This document shows positions 16,278 through 26,156 of a stretch of DNA of 64,000 bases, piece by piece (within the stretch, counting starts at the first letter, position 1; every line of letters starts with the position of its first letter). The notes under the pieces were generated by a model, which was not told the DNA's origin, searched no databases, and worked only from the letters and a program-made list of their open reading frames with translations. The DNA comes from Promethearchaeota archaeon (GTDB lineage: Archaea > Asgardarchaeota > Lokiarchaeia > Sigyniarchaeales > SOKP01), in contig JAFGOA010000071.1 in NCBI GenBank assembly GCA_016926735.1, forward strand, positions 1-64,000. Reading direction: 5' to 3'. The translations under genes and the position numbers were made by a program.

Positions 16278-17000
16278 ATGGATTGGTCTAGATATTTTGT
16301 TGTGTTAATAACTCAGGCTCTTGCTGCCCTTTTCTTTATTATAATTATTTATAAACTTTTAAAAAGAAGAAAAGATCAATCCTCTATATTGTTAAGTTGT
16401 TTTTATTTATCATCTACTTTAGCCTTTATAATGAATATCATAGTGGTCACTTTAATATTTTCTAATAGTAATCTCGCAAACTTAATTAAAACATTTTATT
16501 TTCTCTTATCTTTTCTGATATTGTTTGGATTTGCTTTTTTAGTTATATTTATCTTAGATCTATATTATGTTCAATCATTAATTAAATCAATTAAAGTTCA
16601 AGTCTTTATCTTAATATATGCTATTTTCTCATTTTGTGTTTTTTATATGCCTGGTGCGTTATCATTCATAGGGGATGAGTTCACACTTCAATATAGTTTT
16701 GAATTATCGATTGTATTGTATATCTTTTCTACTTTGACTAGTATATTGCCTTCTATAATATTCATACAAAAAATTTTAAAATCAATAAAGCATCCTTCAT
16801 TAAGGAAAAAATATAGACGATTTACGTGGGGTTTATTCGGAGTATATTTGGATTTATATGGAGCTATTTTATATAATACATGGCATAATCCTATTTATAG
16901 ATCAATATGGGGCATTCTTACAACATTTATATTGTTGTCTTCTGCTTATCTGATATATATTGGAATTGGTAGAGATATATCTCCATCAGATAAATTGTAG
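16278..17000 (+). CDS. Seven-helix membrane protein, unknown
   Basis: This 240-residue protein has seven hydrophobic segments of about 20-25 residues and short loops, with an outside-facing start (MDWSRYFVV). The fifth loop is basic (SIKHPSLRKKYRR). Its size and layout match the gene at 17844-18572 (start MDFDPRLL), and both probably belong to one Asgard family of 7TM proteins with no recognised ligand site; there is no retinal-type lysine in the last helix. The two genes lie on opposite strands around the hydrogenase-maturation protease, with a third broken copy at 17040-17150. Confidence 0.65.
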   Translation: MDWSRYFVVLITQALAALFFIIIIYKLLKRRKDQSSILLSCFYLSSTLAFIMNIIVVTLIFSNSNLANLIKTFYFLLSFLILFGFAFLVIFILDLYYVQSLIKSIKVQVFILIYAIFSFCVFYMPGALSFIGDEFTLQYSFELSIVLYIFSTLTSILPSIIFIQKILKSIKHPSLRKKYRRFTWGLFGVYLDLYGAILYNTWHNPIYRSIWGILTTFILLSSAYLIYIGIGRDISPSDKL

Positions 17001-17039
17001 TATAATATAAAAAGATTTAAAGACATATTTTGCTAAAAT

Positions 17040-17150
17040 TTATTTTTTACATTTACTATAGGAATATCCAATCAAAACTATTCCTATTATTATGAATAGT
17101 AAGACAAAAAAATAATATTCCAAATAAATCTTATCTATAAATGTTTTATT
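17040..17150 (-). pseudogene. 3' relic of a seven-helix membrane protein gene
   Basis: The minus strand here encodes a hydrophobic helix ending in GIVLIGYSYSKCKK and a stop. The intact protein at 17844-18572 ends in GTVLIGYSYSECKK and a stop: 12 of 14 residues agree. No start codon or upstream part remains; a TGA lies in frame upstream, and the relic runs into the 3' end of the protease gene in another frame. This is the tail of a duplicated, mostly deleted copy. Confidence 0.75.
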
Positions 17151-17704
17151 AGTTTTTCAATTATTTTAATAACTTTATTTGCCGTTTCTTTTAGGATTTC
17201 TGTAAGTTGGAATTGAAAAAAAGGTAAGTCTTCATTGTTATTAAGTTCGTCTACAGTTAATTCACCATTATTATATAGGATCAACTCAGTAAACCCATCC
17301 ATACTTTTAGGTACAAATCCTATCATAAATACATCTAAAGGATTAATTTTTGTTAAAAGATAATCGATAATCACATGGATAGGTACAGTATGTGAGGATA
17401 TTGGAACAAGAGATTCCATATTATTACGTTCAATAATTACAATAGTACCTGGTTTTCCTTTAAAATTACATGTATCTAGGATTATAAGAACTGAGGGATT
17501 AAAATTAATAATATCATTTATTCGAGACATTGGATCTATACTTGTGTTTATAAATAAAAATCTTTCATTATTTTTATCAAGAAGTTTTGTTATTATATAT
17601 GGTCCTACACCATCATCTTGTAATTTTTCTTCTCCTATTCCTAAAAAAACAATTCTTTGCGCGTTTTTAAGACGAATAATGAGTTTATCGTATAATTCAT
17701 CCAT
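17135..17704 (-). CDS. Hydrogenase maturation protease-like protein (M52/A31)
   Basis: These proteases clip the C-terminal tail of the large subunit of NiFe hydrogenases after nickel insertion. The family core is visible: FLGIGEEKLQDDGVGPYI, with the acidic metal ligand in the D-D-G-V-G stretch, LIILDTCNFKGKPGTI for the second acidic ligand, and SSHTVPIHVI, matching the S-x-H-x-x-x-x motif. ATG at 17704 (MDELYDK) is preferred over a TTG at 17722; the protein is then 189 residues. No hydrogenase subunit gene lies in the window. Its neighbours are the paired membrane proteins, with which no functional link is known. Confidence 0.82.
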   Translation of the reverse strand: MDELYDKLIIRLKNAQRIVFLGIGEEKLQDDGVGPYIITKLLDKNNERFLFINTSIDPMSRINDIINFNPSVLIILDTCNFKGKPGTIVIIERNNMESLVPISSHTVPIHVIIDYLLTKINPLDVFMIGFVPKSMDGFTELILYNNGELTVDELNNNEDLPFFQFQLTEILKETANKVIKIIEKLIKHL

Positions 17705-17843
17705 TTTCAAATTACAAAGCAAATCATTGGCAATTATTTTTACTATTTATAAACATATAAATATATCATTATCCTTTAGAAAATGATAGGTTGATTCTTC
17801 TAAAAAAAAAAAGTTTCTTAAAATAAAAAAAAATAAAATGTTA

Positions 17844-18572
17844 CTATTTTTTACACTCGCTATATGAATATCCAATCAGAACAGTGCCAATTATGATTCC
17901 TATTGCATTAATAATATAAAAAATTGTGCCAAGGTCAGGAAAGGTATAGCTTAAAAAATTCATGGTGATTCCTATCGATAATGAAACTATTCCTATGATA
18001 AAAAAATCCCATTTTTTCATAAGCCTAATATCATTTGTTTTGAAAAAAATCCTTATTCTAAAAATATAATAGAAAGAAGGAATGATAACCATTATTGCAA
18101 AGATTAAATAATAATATAGGGCAAAAATTCCATCCCATTGAGGTTTATTATCGGTGGCTGCACTAATATGTATCCCATGAAATATAAAGTAAGAAGGAAC
18201 TGTTAAAGCAAAAAAAGTAATTATTACTAAAATTTCTACTAATTTTGTTTTTCTTTCTTTCCCATTGAATTTTTCATATAAAAGAAGACAACCAATAGCA
18301 AGAAAGATTCCCGAACCATAAAGTAAAGTTAATGCAATATAATAAAGGATAATCATTAAGAAGTCAAATTCTCCTTGGTTATATAATCCAATTATACCAT
18401 AAACAATATTTATAACCAAAGAAATAATCGCTAAAGTATAGAAAAAACTTAATATAATACTTATATAAGTTTTACTCCGCAGTAATATTTTAAAATAAAG
18501 AATATATATAGCGATTACTATAAATATCGTATTTCCAATAAACAGTGATAATAATCTTGGATCAAAATCCAT
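17844..18572 (-). CDS. Seven-helix membrane protein, paralogue
   Basis: This protein is about 242 residues from the ATG at 18572 (a TTG at 18605 would add 11). Seven hydrophobic segments are seen, with a longer loop containing HGIHISAATDNKPQWDG between helices 4 and 5 and a basic loop KTNDIRLMKKWD before helix 6. The tail is GYSYSECKK. It shares size and topology with the protein at 16278-17000, and its C-terminus is nearly repeated in the relic at 17040. Function is unknown. Confidence 0.65.
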   Translation of the reverse strand: MDFDPRLLSLFIGNTIFIVIAIYILYFKILLRSKTYISIILSFFYTLAIISLVINIVYGIIGLYNQGEFDFLMIILYYIALTLLYGSGIFLAIGCLLLYEKFNGKERKTKLVEILVIITFFALTVPSYFIFHGIHISAATDNKPQWDGIFALYYYLIFAIMVIIPSFYYIFRIRIFFKTNDIRLMKKWDFFIIGIVSLSIGITMNFLSYTFPDLGTIFYIINAIGIIIGTVLIGYSYSECKK

Positions 18573-18732
18573 ATTAATCAATACTCTTTTCAGTTTCTTT
18601 ATCAATAAGAATAATACTTTAGAATAAAGAATAAATTCTTTTTAAATTATAGTAATTATTAAATTACCTTAATTTAATTCTTTTTGATTTTAGTCAACTT
18701 CATTAAAAATAGATCATATATTAGATTCAACA

Positions 18733-19341
18733 ATGGAAGATAAATCAGCAGAAAATTTAGAGAAGGTCCAAATAGAAGGATATATTAAAAAGGGCAAAGT
18801 TTTAATCACTAATATAGATGCAGTCGAGGAGTTTTATAATACATCTTATATTGGGAATTTAGAGGAATCAGAAAATGGGAATAAAATACTGATATTAGAT
18901 CCAATGGAAGTTCTTCTTCTATGCGAAAGAAAAAGGATATTATTGTGGGAAGATAATGATAAAAACAAGACCCAATTTGACTTTGAAAAATTACTTACTT
19001 ATTTCTCTGCTTATGATGATGATTTATGGCAAAAGTATGTTATATATATGGATCTTAGAAGAAGAGGATATATTGTTCGCTCAGGTTATGGAGAAGGAAT
19101 AGAATTTCGTGTATTTAAAAGAGGTGCTGATTTTAATGAAGATTCTGCTAAATTTCTTATCTATCCTGTGTTTGAAGGTTACCCCATTGAATTACGAGAT
19201 TTAGATAAGATCTCTCGAGTAGCTTTAAGCTCACGTAAAGATTTAATTGTCGCTACTGTTGATAGATTGAGTCGACCAATATATTATAGTGTAAGGAAAT
19301 TTGAGATTCTTAATAAAGATATAAGTGGAGATAAAAGGTAG
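18733..19341 (+). CDS. EndA-family tRNA-splicing endonuclease subunit, catalytically degenerate
   Basis: The C-terminal half follows archaeal EndA closely: YVIYMDLRRRGYIVRSGYG, then FRVFKRGADF, then FLIYPVFEG, then SRKDLIVATVD and PIYYSVRKF. EndA cuts tRNA introns at bulge-helix-bulge sites with a Tyr-His-Lys triad. Here the tyrosine of the usual F-R-x-Y-x-R-G is Phe128, the histidine of the usual H-S-x-Y-L-V is Asp137, and only Lys169 remains. The N-terminal half (residues 1-90) matches the EndA N-domain. The likeliest reading is a structural beta subunit that pairs with a catalytic subunit encoded elsewhere, as in heteromeric archaeal enzymes. Confidence 0.85.
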   Translation: MEDKSAENLEKVQIEGYIKKGKVLITNIDAVEEFYNTSYIGNLEESENGNKILILDPMEVLLLCERKRILLWEDNDKNKTQFDFEKLLTYFSAYDDDLWQKYVIYMDLRRRGYIVRSGYGEGIEFRVFKRGADFNEDSAKFLIYPVFEGYPIELRDLDKISRVALSSRKDLIVATVDRLSRPIYYSVRKFEILNKDISGDKR

Positions 19342-19521
19342 AATTTAATTTTTAATATATAAAAAATACGAAATATTGGATTATATCGTGCTTTTACTAA
19401 TTTTTCATCCCAAATCTTAGAATAAAATAATTTAAGATAATTATTTTCCCATTCTAATATATAAATATTTATTAATCTGACTTTTTATTAGAATTTTAAA
19501 TATTTCTTTAGGTGTCTAGTT

Positions 19522-22500
19522 TTGGAGAAAAATAAAAGGGTTGTTTTGAAGAAAAATAATAAAATTCTTTCTATATGTATTATTGTATCGTTTATCATAT
19601 TAAGCTTTATTATACCGAGTCTTTATAATGCTAACGGTATTATAAATGATGTTCCTAATAAAATTGATGATAATTTTGGAAATAATAACATTAAATCATC
19701 ATATAATCAGATAAATATGTTTGAAGGATATGTAGATCCATTGAATATAACTGATTACGGAATTTTATATAATAATAGTCAATCTATATCATTAACTTCT
19801 GAAGAAGATATTGTTCTTCCTTATTATTTAGATGGGGTACATTATTGGGAAGCTTCAAAAATAGAAAATTCGATTACTAATATACAAGACACTCGTGAAT
19901 GGGTTAATAATAGTGATTTTCTACCAAGAAATACCTATCATGAAGATTTAATAACTCCTGTAGAAACACCTCATAATTATAATAATAATCATGATTTTTT
20001 TCAAACATATTATGAGACCATTGGAAAGGCAGGCGTAGATGCAATTAGAGTTCATTTTGTAAATATTTCATTTGATGAAAATGAAGATTATATAGGTATT
20101 TTTGGATATTATAGTGGAGAAGTATGGTTTCTTGATACAGGTAATAAATCAGATTTTTTTACTCCTTGGATATATGAGGATTCTGTAGATATAACTTATT
20201 ATTCAGATAATGATGCTATAGTTGGTTATGGATGTTATATTGATTATTTTGAATACATTAATGATACATCTTCTTATAATAATTCATGGGATTATCATCA
20301 ATATCATAACAAATTTTCTGAGATAAATAGCTATAGTACTCCTGGTTATGTTGGAAGTAATACCGCCGTACAAGTGGGTATGAATAGTGATCCCTTTTAT
20401 GATGTAAACGAGCGAATTGCTTGTACATATAATCAAAGTGATCTTATTGAAATTTATCAGAACCTAACCATTCCAAGGGGAAAGGTTATTGATGGATATA
20501 TCTCTTTTGACTATTTTCCCGAATCAATTATAAATACTAATAATTTTTATATTTTTCTTGCAATAAATGGTAAAAAAATTTACTCAAAAGGATTTCTTGA
20601 TATAAATGAAGCTGGAGGAAGTCAAATGTGGCATAGTACAGGAAATATTAATATGAAATTATGGGTAAATACAACAAATATATTTAATGATATTATCGAT
20701 AACCAGAAAATAAATATTTCTGTAGGTATAAAGAGTAGTAGTTGGACAACTTATTCTGGATATTTAGATAGATTTCAACAAGTTGTATGGTTTGATAATG
20801 TTTCCTTAGTTTTAACAACTCTAGCTAATTCAACTCAAGAAGATATTAACCTTAAAATTAATAATTTTTCATTATTTGAAGATCCTAACAACTGGGGCCA
20901 TTCTACATTAAATATATCAGACAACTGGGATAAAGAGCATCCAATTACACTTACAATAAATACTACCTCTCCTGATCTTTCATTTAAGCTAAATTCTAAA
21001 ATTTATGGACATCATAATGCAACTTCAAAAAGAAATCAACAAAATGTTGAGGGATTATCATATACCATTTTAAATAATGGTACTATTCTTTGGGAGTTTT
21101 ATCATAATTTTTACATGCCACCTTTTTATACTGAATTTGAATTTGTAGTAGATAAACCATTGAATTGGAAAATTTTATCAATTTTAGATCCTACATTCTT
21201 TTCAGTATCTTTCGAAGGGGGAGATACAGGAGATTCTTATGTAAAAGTTAATTCATCAGAAGCTATATTTCCAGGGTGGTGGAAGATTACAGCAACGTCT
21301 CCTAATTATATAGAGATTGAAAACACGGAAATGTCGAAAAATGGAGAATGGAATTTGAATGGCTTTCTTAAAGATGATATTGCTCAGATAAGAACTCAAA
21401 TAAATTCTTCTGATGATATACCTCTCGATTTAGGATCTACATTGGTGAATTTAACAATTTATGATATAGAAGGTAATGTTTGGTATGAAGAATCACAATC
21501 TCCAAATCCTCCTGATGGAAGAGTATTATTCTCCGAAATCGATTTTTCTACAAGGAGCACAGCATTTGGAGGAATTTATAATTATACTATATTTTGGACA
21601 AATGGTACAGCATTAGGGGGCATTAAATCTTCTTTAACTGTTATTCATGAGAGTTATTTAACACTTCTCGAACCTGATGATTCAACTTTCAATGGTAAAG
21701 TAGGAGAATTTATTCCAGTGAGGATATGGGCAAGAGATTCTGAGAATAATAATTCTTTAACAAATGGAATAATTTCATATAATTGGACAACAGGAACGAT
21801 GGATATGAGTGAAACTGTCTCAGGTATTTACGATACAATCTTAGATACAGAAGATATTGGTGCTCTCGGTCTATATCAAATTGTAATTCAGATTAATCTT
21901 ATTGGATATACTTCGAGCAATCTTACATTATATATTAATTTGGGAGAAGACACAAGTTTGAATAGATTACAATCTGATTCTAAAATAATTATCAACTCAA
22001 ATACGACTATTGAATTTTTCTATGCAGATTTTGATGATGATGGTATTATTGGAGCAACAGTATTGGTTAATATTTCAAATCCTTCATATTATTTTGTAAG
22101 TGATTTAAATAATGGAAATTATGAAATAGAAATAAATATGTCTTATTTTACATCAATTGGAACATATATCTTAAAGTTCACGTTTAGTGCCCCCGGTTAT
22201 GAAGAACAATCTCACCTTTATCAATTTTCAATTATTAATGTACCAATTACTACTCCTCCAGGTCCAAACATATTGCTTTTGGCAATTCTAGGTATTTCTC
22301 TTGCGATAATAGGTGCTTTATCAATAGTTAGTATAAGAAGTTATGTACTTTTACCAAGGAAAAGAAGGAAGGAGTCAGAAATACTCTCTAAAACTCAGAG
22401 ATTCAAAGACCTAAGAAATATACAAGCTATTGTAATTATTGATAAACTTAGTGGAGTACCAATTTTATCGAAAAGTTATTCAATATTAGAAACTCATAAA

Positions 22501-23109
22501 AAAGAGTTATTCTCAGGATTTATTCAAGCAATTACGACAATAGGAGAGCAAATAGCTGATGAAAAAACAGTAAAAGGTACTGATGAAAAGAAAGCGCAAA
22601 CAACTAAACGAGATCGTATTTTAGAATTAGATTTTAAATATTTCTATTGTCTAATATGTGATATCGAGGATATTCGGGTAGTATTAATTCTTAAAGAAAA
22701 AGCTTCAAATAGGCTAAGAAATCAAGCTAGAATCTTAGCAGAAGCATTAACACTTCAAATCTCACAATATCTACAAGACTGGGATGGATCAGTAAATAAA
22801 TTTGAAGTGATAATCCCTCCTATTTTAGAAGGATATATAGAAATGTACTATAAAGAAGTATTTAACTTAAATGATCCAAAATTTATTGGAAAAATAAGGA
22901 GAGAAGGACATCTAAATCAAATGGAAATAAGAGTTCTCAATGTTATTGACTCGATAGTAAAATTTAGAAATGATTTTTATTTAGAATATGTTCTTAATTC
23001 TATTCATGAATCAAACAAGGATAAAGTAATAATAGCATTAGAATCATTAATCCAAAAGCAGATAATCATTCCAAAGAAAATAGAAGGAGAATTTACTAAA
23101 TATTTTTAA
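19522..23109 (+). CDS. Giant surface protein with cytoplasmic longin-like domain
   Basis: This 1195-residue protein starts at TTG 19522, with GGTG seven bases upstream. Residues 12-33 are a signal or anchor helix. A long, Asn-rich ectodomain (about 40-910) has beta-sandwich modules and many N-x-S/T sites. A membrane helix at about 916-938 is followed by basic LPRKRRK. The cytoplasmic 250 residues begin with IQAIVIIDKLSGVPILSKSY and LFSGFIQAITTIGEQI, then FYCLICDIEDIRVVLIL, an arrangement like longin/roadblock-type GTPase-associated domains. A helical, winged-helix-like tail follows. The layout suggests a receptor linking an outside cue to a small GTPase. The ectodomain family is not recognised, and the longin call is by pattern. 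Confidence 0.7.
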   Translation: MEKNKRVVLKKNNKILSICIIVSFIILSFIIPSLYNANGIINDVPNKIDDNFGNNNIKSSYNQINMFEGYVDPLNITDYGILYNNSQSISLTSEEDIVLPYYLDGVHYWEASKIENSITNIQDTREWVNNSDFLPRNTYHEDLITPVETPHNYNNNHDFFQTYYETIGKAGVDAIRVHFVNISFDENEDYIGIFGYYSGEVWFLDTGNKSDFFTPWIYEDSVDITYYSDNDAIVGYGCYIDYFEYINDTSSYNNSWDYHQYHNKFSEINSYSTPGYVGSNTAVQVGMNSDPFYDVNERIACTYNQSDLIEIYQNLTIPRGKVIDGYISFDYFPESIINTNNFYIFLAINGKKIYSKGFLDINEAGGSQMWHSTGNINMKLWVNTTNIFNDIIDNQKINISVGIKSSSWTTYSGYLDRFQQVVWFDNVSLVLTTLANSTQEDINLKINNFSLFEDPNNWGHSTLNISDNWDKEHPITLTINTTSPDLSFKLNSKIYGHHNATSKRNQQNVEGLSYTILNNGTILWEFYHNFYMPPFYTEFEFVVDKPLNWKILSILDPTFFSVSFEGGDTGDSYVKVNSSEAIFPGWWKITATSPNYIEIENTEMSKNGEWNLNGFLKDDIAQIRTQINSSDDIPLDLGSTLVNLTIYDIEGNVWYEESQSPNPPDGRVLFSEIDFSTRSTAFGGIYNYTIFWTNGTALGGIKSSLTVIHESYLTLLEPDDSTFNGKVGEFIPVRIWARDSENNNSLTNGIISYNWTTGTMDMSETVSGIYDTILDTEDIGALGLYQIVIQINLIGYTSSNLTLYINLGEDTSLNRLQSDSKIIINSNTTIEFFYADFDDDGIIGATVLVNISNPSYYFVSDLNNGNYEIEINMSYFTSIGTYILKFTFSAPGYEEQSHLYQFSIINVPITTPPGPNILLLAILGISLAIIGALSIVSIRSYVLLPRKRRKESEILSKTQRFKDLRNIQAIVIIDKLSGVPILSKSYSILETHKKELFSGFIQAITTIGEQIADEKTVKGTDEKKAQTTKRDRILELDFKYFYCLICDIEDIRVVLILKEKASNRLRNQARILAEALTLQISQYLQDWDGSVNKFEVIIPPILEGYIEMYYKEVFNLNDPKFIGKIRREGHLNQMEIRVLNVIDSIVKFRNDFYLEYVLNSIHESNKDKVIIALESLIQKQIIIPKKIEGEFTKYF

Positions 23110-23364
23110 TTCTTTTTTTCCCTTTTATATATAATTTATTAAAAGTATATATGTATAATATTTATTATCTCCATTTTTTTTATATTTAATGAGATTTGAT
23201 GAAGAGAAATCAAGGTGTTTTACGAAATCAAAATTAAAAATATAGAAATGAGAAGGATTAATTATTTATCTTTCTTTTTATTTAATAAGTTCAATAAAAA
23301 ACCTTAAAATTAATCTCAATATAATTTTAAGGATGATTAATAAAGACTAATAACACCTAAAATT

Positions 23365-25023
23365 ATGAATAGCAAATTCGTATGTGATACATCTGTAATT
23401 TTTAATGGTCAAATTCTAAGATTAATTGAGGATGGAGATTTAGGAGAAGTTCCGGAAATCTATATTCCAAATGTTGTAGTAGCAGAGATTGAATATAGAT
23501 CTAATATTCAAAAAGAAATTGGATTTTTTGGCATTAATGTTTTAAAAAATCTTAGAGAATATCATAAAAATAAAGAAATAATTCTGCATGTTTCAGGAGA
23601 AAGGCCAACAAGGGATGAAATAAAAATGTCTCCAGGTGGAGAATTAGATGCACTTATAAGAAGAGAAGCCATCAAAAATAATGCAATATTGATAACAACA
23701 GATCGAATTCAAGGAGATATTGGAATATTTGAAGGCTTAGAAATATTTTATGTAAAAGACCGAACAGAACCACGTCCTAAAGAGCCATTATACTTAAAAT
23801 TATTAGAATTTTTTGATGAAAATACAATGAGTGTTCATTTGAAAAGATATCTTCCACCTTATGCAAAAAAGGGGTCACCAGGTAGATGGCGTCTTGAAAA
23901 GATCTCTGAAGAACCAATAAGTAATCAATTAATAGAGGATATTGCTTTAGAAATCGTGGAATATGTTCGAGAAGATGAACACTCCTTTATTGAAATTGAT
24001 AAATTAGGAGCTTTAGTTCTTCAAATGCGAGATTTTAGAATAGTTATTACACGTCCTCCTTTTTCAAATGATGTTGAAATTACAGCTGTAAGACCTTTAG
24101 TTAATTTGACATTGTCAGATTATTCTATTGATTTTAATCTAAGGGAGAATATAGAAAAGGCAGAAGGTATATTAGTATGTGGTGCTCCAGGAGCAGGAAA
24201 GTCCACATTTGCAGCTGCCTTAGCAAATCATTATCTGGAAAGAGAAAAAGTAGTAAAAACCTTAGAGAGCGTTAGAGATCTGCAAGTAAGACCCGAGATT
24301 ACTCAATATACTAAATTAGAAGGCAATCTAGAAAATTCAGCAGATATTTTATTGTTAGTTAGACCAGATTTTACAATTTATGATGAAGTTAGAACAACAA
24401 AAGATTTTGAGATATATACGGATTTTAGATTATCAGGTGTTGGAATGGTTGGTGTTGTTCATAGTTCTTCAGCAATAGATGCAATTCAGAGATTTATAGG
24501 TAGAGTAGAACTTGGAATGTTGCCCTCAATAATCGATACGATAATTTTTATTGAAGGAGGAGATATACACACAGTATTAGGAGTTCAAATGACAGTAAAA
24601 GTTCCATCGGGATTTAAAGATAAAGATTTAGCTAGACCTGTTGTTGAAGTAAGAGATTTTAAAACAAATAAATTGGTATTTGAAGTTTATTCATTTGGAC
24701 AAGATATTGTATTAAATCCTATTAATCCAATTAAATCAAAAAAGAAATTTAATGAATTTAAAGATTTAAAAGAGCAGGAATATGACATTCCTAGAGGAGA
24801 AAGAATTAATTTAGATATTCAAGTTAAAAATGATAAAATTCTCATTTCTGCACCTTTAATATATGCTTCTACAAATGTACAGATCTTTGCTGAAGGACAA
24901 CTTATATTCACAGGATCTCTAAGTAGAAATGCTGAAATAAAAGTATCCCTTACTAATATCGAATCAAAGAAATTCCTAAAAGCAATAAATCAAAATAAGA
25001 ACATATATGGGATACCCAAATAA
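23365..25023 (+). CDS. PIN-domain ATPase with C-terminal KH-like domain
   Basis: This 552-residue protein has three parts. Residues 1-140 are a PIN domain with the acidic residues FVCDTSVIFNG, VVVAEIEYR, GELDALIRR and ILITTDRIQGD. Residues 240-460 are a PilT/VirB11-type ATPase with Walker A GAPGAGKST at 273-281, an acidic FTIYDEVRTT box and VGVVHSSSAIDAIQRF. The last 80 residues look like a KH-type RNA-binding domain. This architecture is the archaeal PINc-ATPase family, thought to act on RNA near the ribosome; the exact role is not settled. It stands alone, between the surface protein and a convergent gene. Confidence 0.92.
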   Translation: MNSKFVCDTSVIFNGQILRLIEDGDLGEVPEIYIPNVVVAEIEYRSNIQKEIGFFGINVLKNLREYHKNKEIILHVSGERPTRDEIKMSPGGELDALIRREAIKNNAILITTDRIQGDIGIFEGLEIFYVKDRTEPRPKEPLYLKLLEFFDENTMSVHLKRYLPPYAKKGSPGRWRLEKISEEPISNQLIEDIALEIVEYVREDEHSFIEIDKLGALVLQMRDFRIVITRPPFSNDVEITAVRPLVNLTLSDYSIDFNLRENIEKAEGILVCGAPGAGKSTFAAALANHYLEREKVVKTLESVRDLQVRPEITQYTKLEGNLENSADILLLVRPDFTIYDEVRTTKDFEIYTDFRLSGVGMVGVVHSSSAIDAIQRFIGRVELGMLPSIIDTIIFIEGGDIHTVLGVQMTVKVPSGFKDKDLARPVVEVRDFKTNKLVFEVYSFGQDIVLNPINPIKSKKKFNEFKDLKEQEYDIPRGERINLDIQVKNDKILISAPLIYASTNVQIFAEGQLIFTGSLSRNAEIKVSLTNIESKKFLKAINQNKNIYGIPK

Positions 25024-25226
25024 TTAACAAATATTTTACTATTACTTATTTTTTAATTATTTTCATAGTTTTAAGTATATACGAATTTTAAGTTATTAAA
25101 TTCATCCTATATGAGCGTATTTAAAAAATAATAATTTTTTCAATTTTTTTATAAATATAAAATTCACTAATTATAAAGGTAAATCTAATTATATTCAAGC
25201 TAGATTAACACAAATTTAAAAAAAAT

Positions 25227-26021
25227 TTAGAAGGGAAATCTTCCAGGACCAAATACTCCACCCCGCATCCTTCTTCCAAGCATAGCTCCTGTCATCATTC
25301 CATGTCCATGATGATTATCGTGGAGAACATTATCAATAGAGAGAACAAATCCAACAAGAATACGTCTATCCGTTTCGTCATCAAGAACTTTTAAAGCATA
25401 AGTATCTTGAAAATCAAATATTCCTCCAAGAAAGATATCTCTCCAGCGATCAGCTTTTTCTATTTCAGCCACTATTTTTCCACTTGAAATTTCTATAACT
25501 TTAAATGACCAGCCAAGAAATTCTCCTTGTGCTTCATACCATCGATTTCCAAGTGGATCCTCTAACCAAAACTTAGGTCTGAAAAATGAGGTTATTTTCT
25601 TCTTAATTCGAGCAATTTTATTACCTTGAGCATCCATTAAATCTTGAGCACCACGAGCCGAAACTATTTTTGAATGAATTGATGCTGAAACAGTACCATC
25701 TTGTTCTATTAATTCAATTTTTTTTCTAATATTGAAAAATATTCTATGCATTGTTCCAATAGTTTTTCCAGTCTCATCATAAATGTCACCACTTCCAAAG
25801 TCCCAATATTTCTCTTTTAAAACATAATATTTTCTCCTTAAATCAAATAATCCTAATTTAGAGGGATCAGATTGTTGAGCAGGTTGAGGTTGTACAGATT
25901 GAGTATATACAGGTTGATTTACTACTTCTTGAGCTGGAACTCTTTCTAATTTTCCACCACACATCTCACAAAATTTTTGATTTTGATCAGTTATTTCATT
26001 TCCACATTCGCTACAATACAT
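25227..26021 (-). CDS. Zinc-ribbon protein with LURP-one/Tubby-like domain
   Basis: Residues 1-27 form a zinc ribbon (MYCSECGNEI...FCEMCGGKL). A Gln/Pro/Val-rich linker leads to a domain of about 170 residues built of beta strands: YYVLKEKYWDFGSGDIYDE, GTMHRIFF, IKKKITSFFRPKFWLED, WSFKVIEISSGKIVAEI. This is the LURP-one-related/phospholipid-scramblase-like (Tubby C-terminal) fold, which in other organisms binds membranes or lipids. The tail is rich in His, Gly, Met and Arg. It is cytosolic, with no signal. The scramblase-like fold next to a zinc ribbon is common in prokaryotic genomes but its function is unknown. Confidence 0.8.
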   Translation of the reverse strand: MYCSECGNEITDQNQKFCEMCGGKLERVPAQEVVNQPVYTQSVQPQPAQQSDPSKLGLFDLRRKYYVLKEKYWDFGSGDIYDETGKTIGTMHRIFFNIRKKIELIEQDGTVSASIHSKIVSARGAQDLMDAQGNKIARIKKKITSFFRPKFWLEDPLGNRWYEAQGEFLGWSFKVIEISSGKIVAEIEKADRWRDIFLGGIFDFQDTYALKVLDDETDRRILVGFVLSIDNVLHDNHHGHGMMTGAMLGRRMRGGVFGPGRFPF

Positions 26022-26156
26022 AATTCTATCAATATAATTGGATAATTCATTATTTTTATTCTTATAATATTAAAAATGAAAGAACTATTTTTAATTTTTA
26101 TAGTCCAATTTTTGATATACTTATATAGATATTTAAATGTGGGTTATTTTTAGCTT

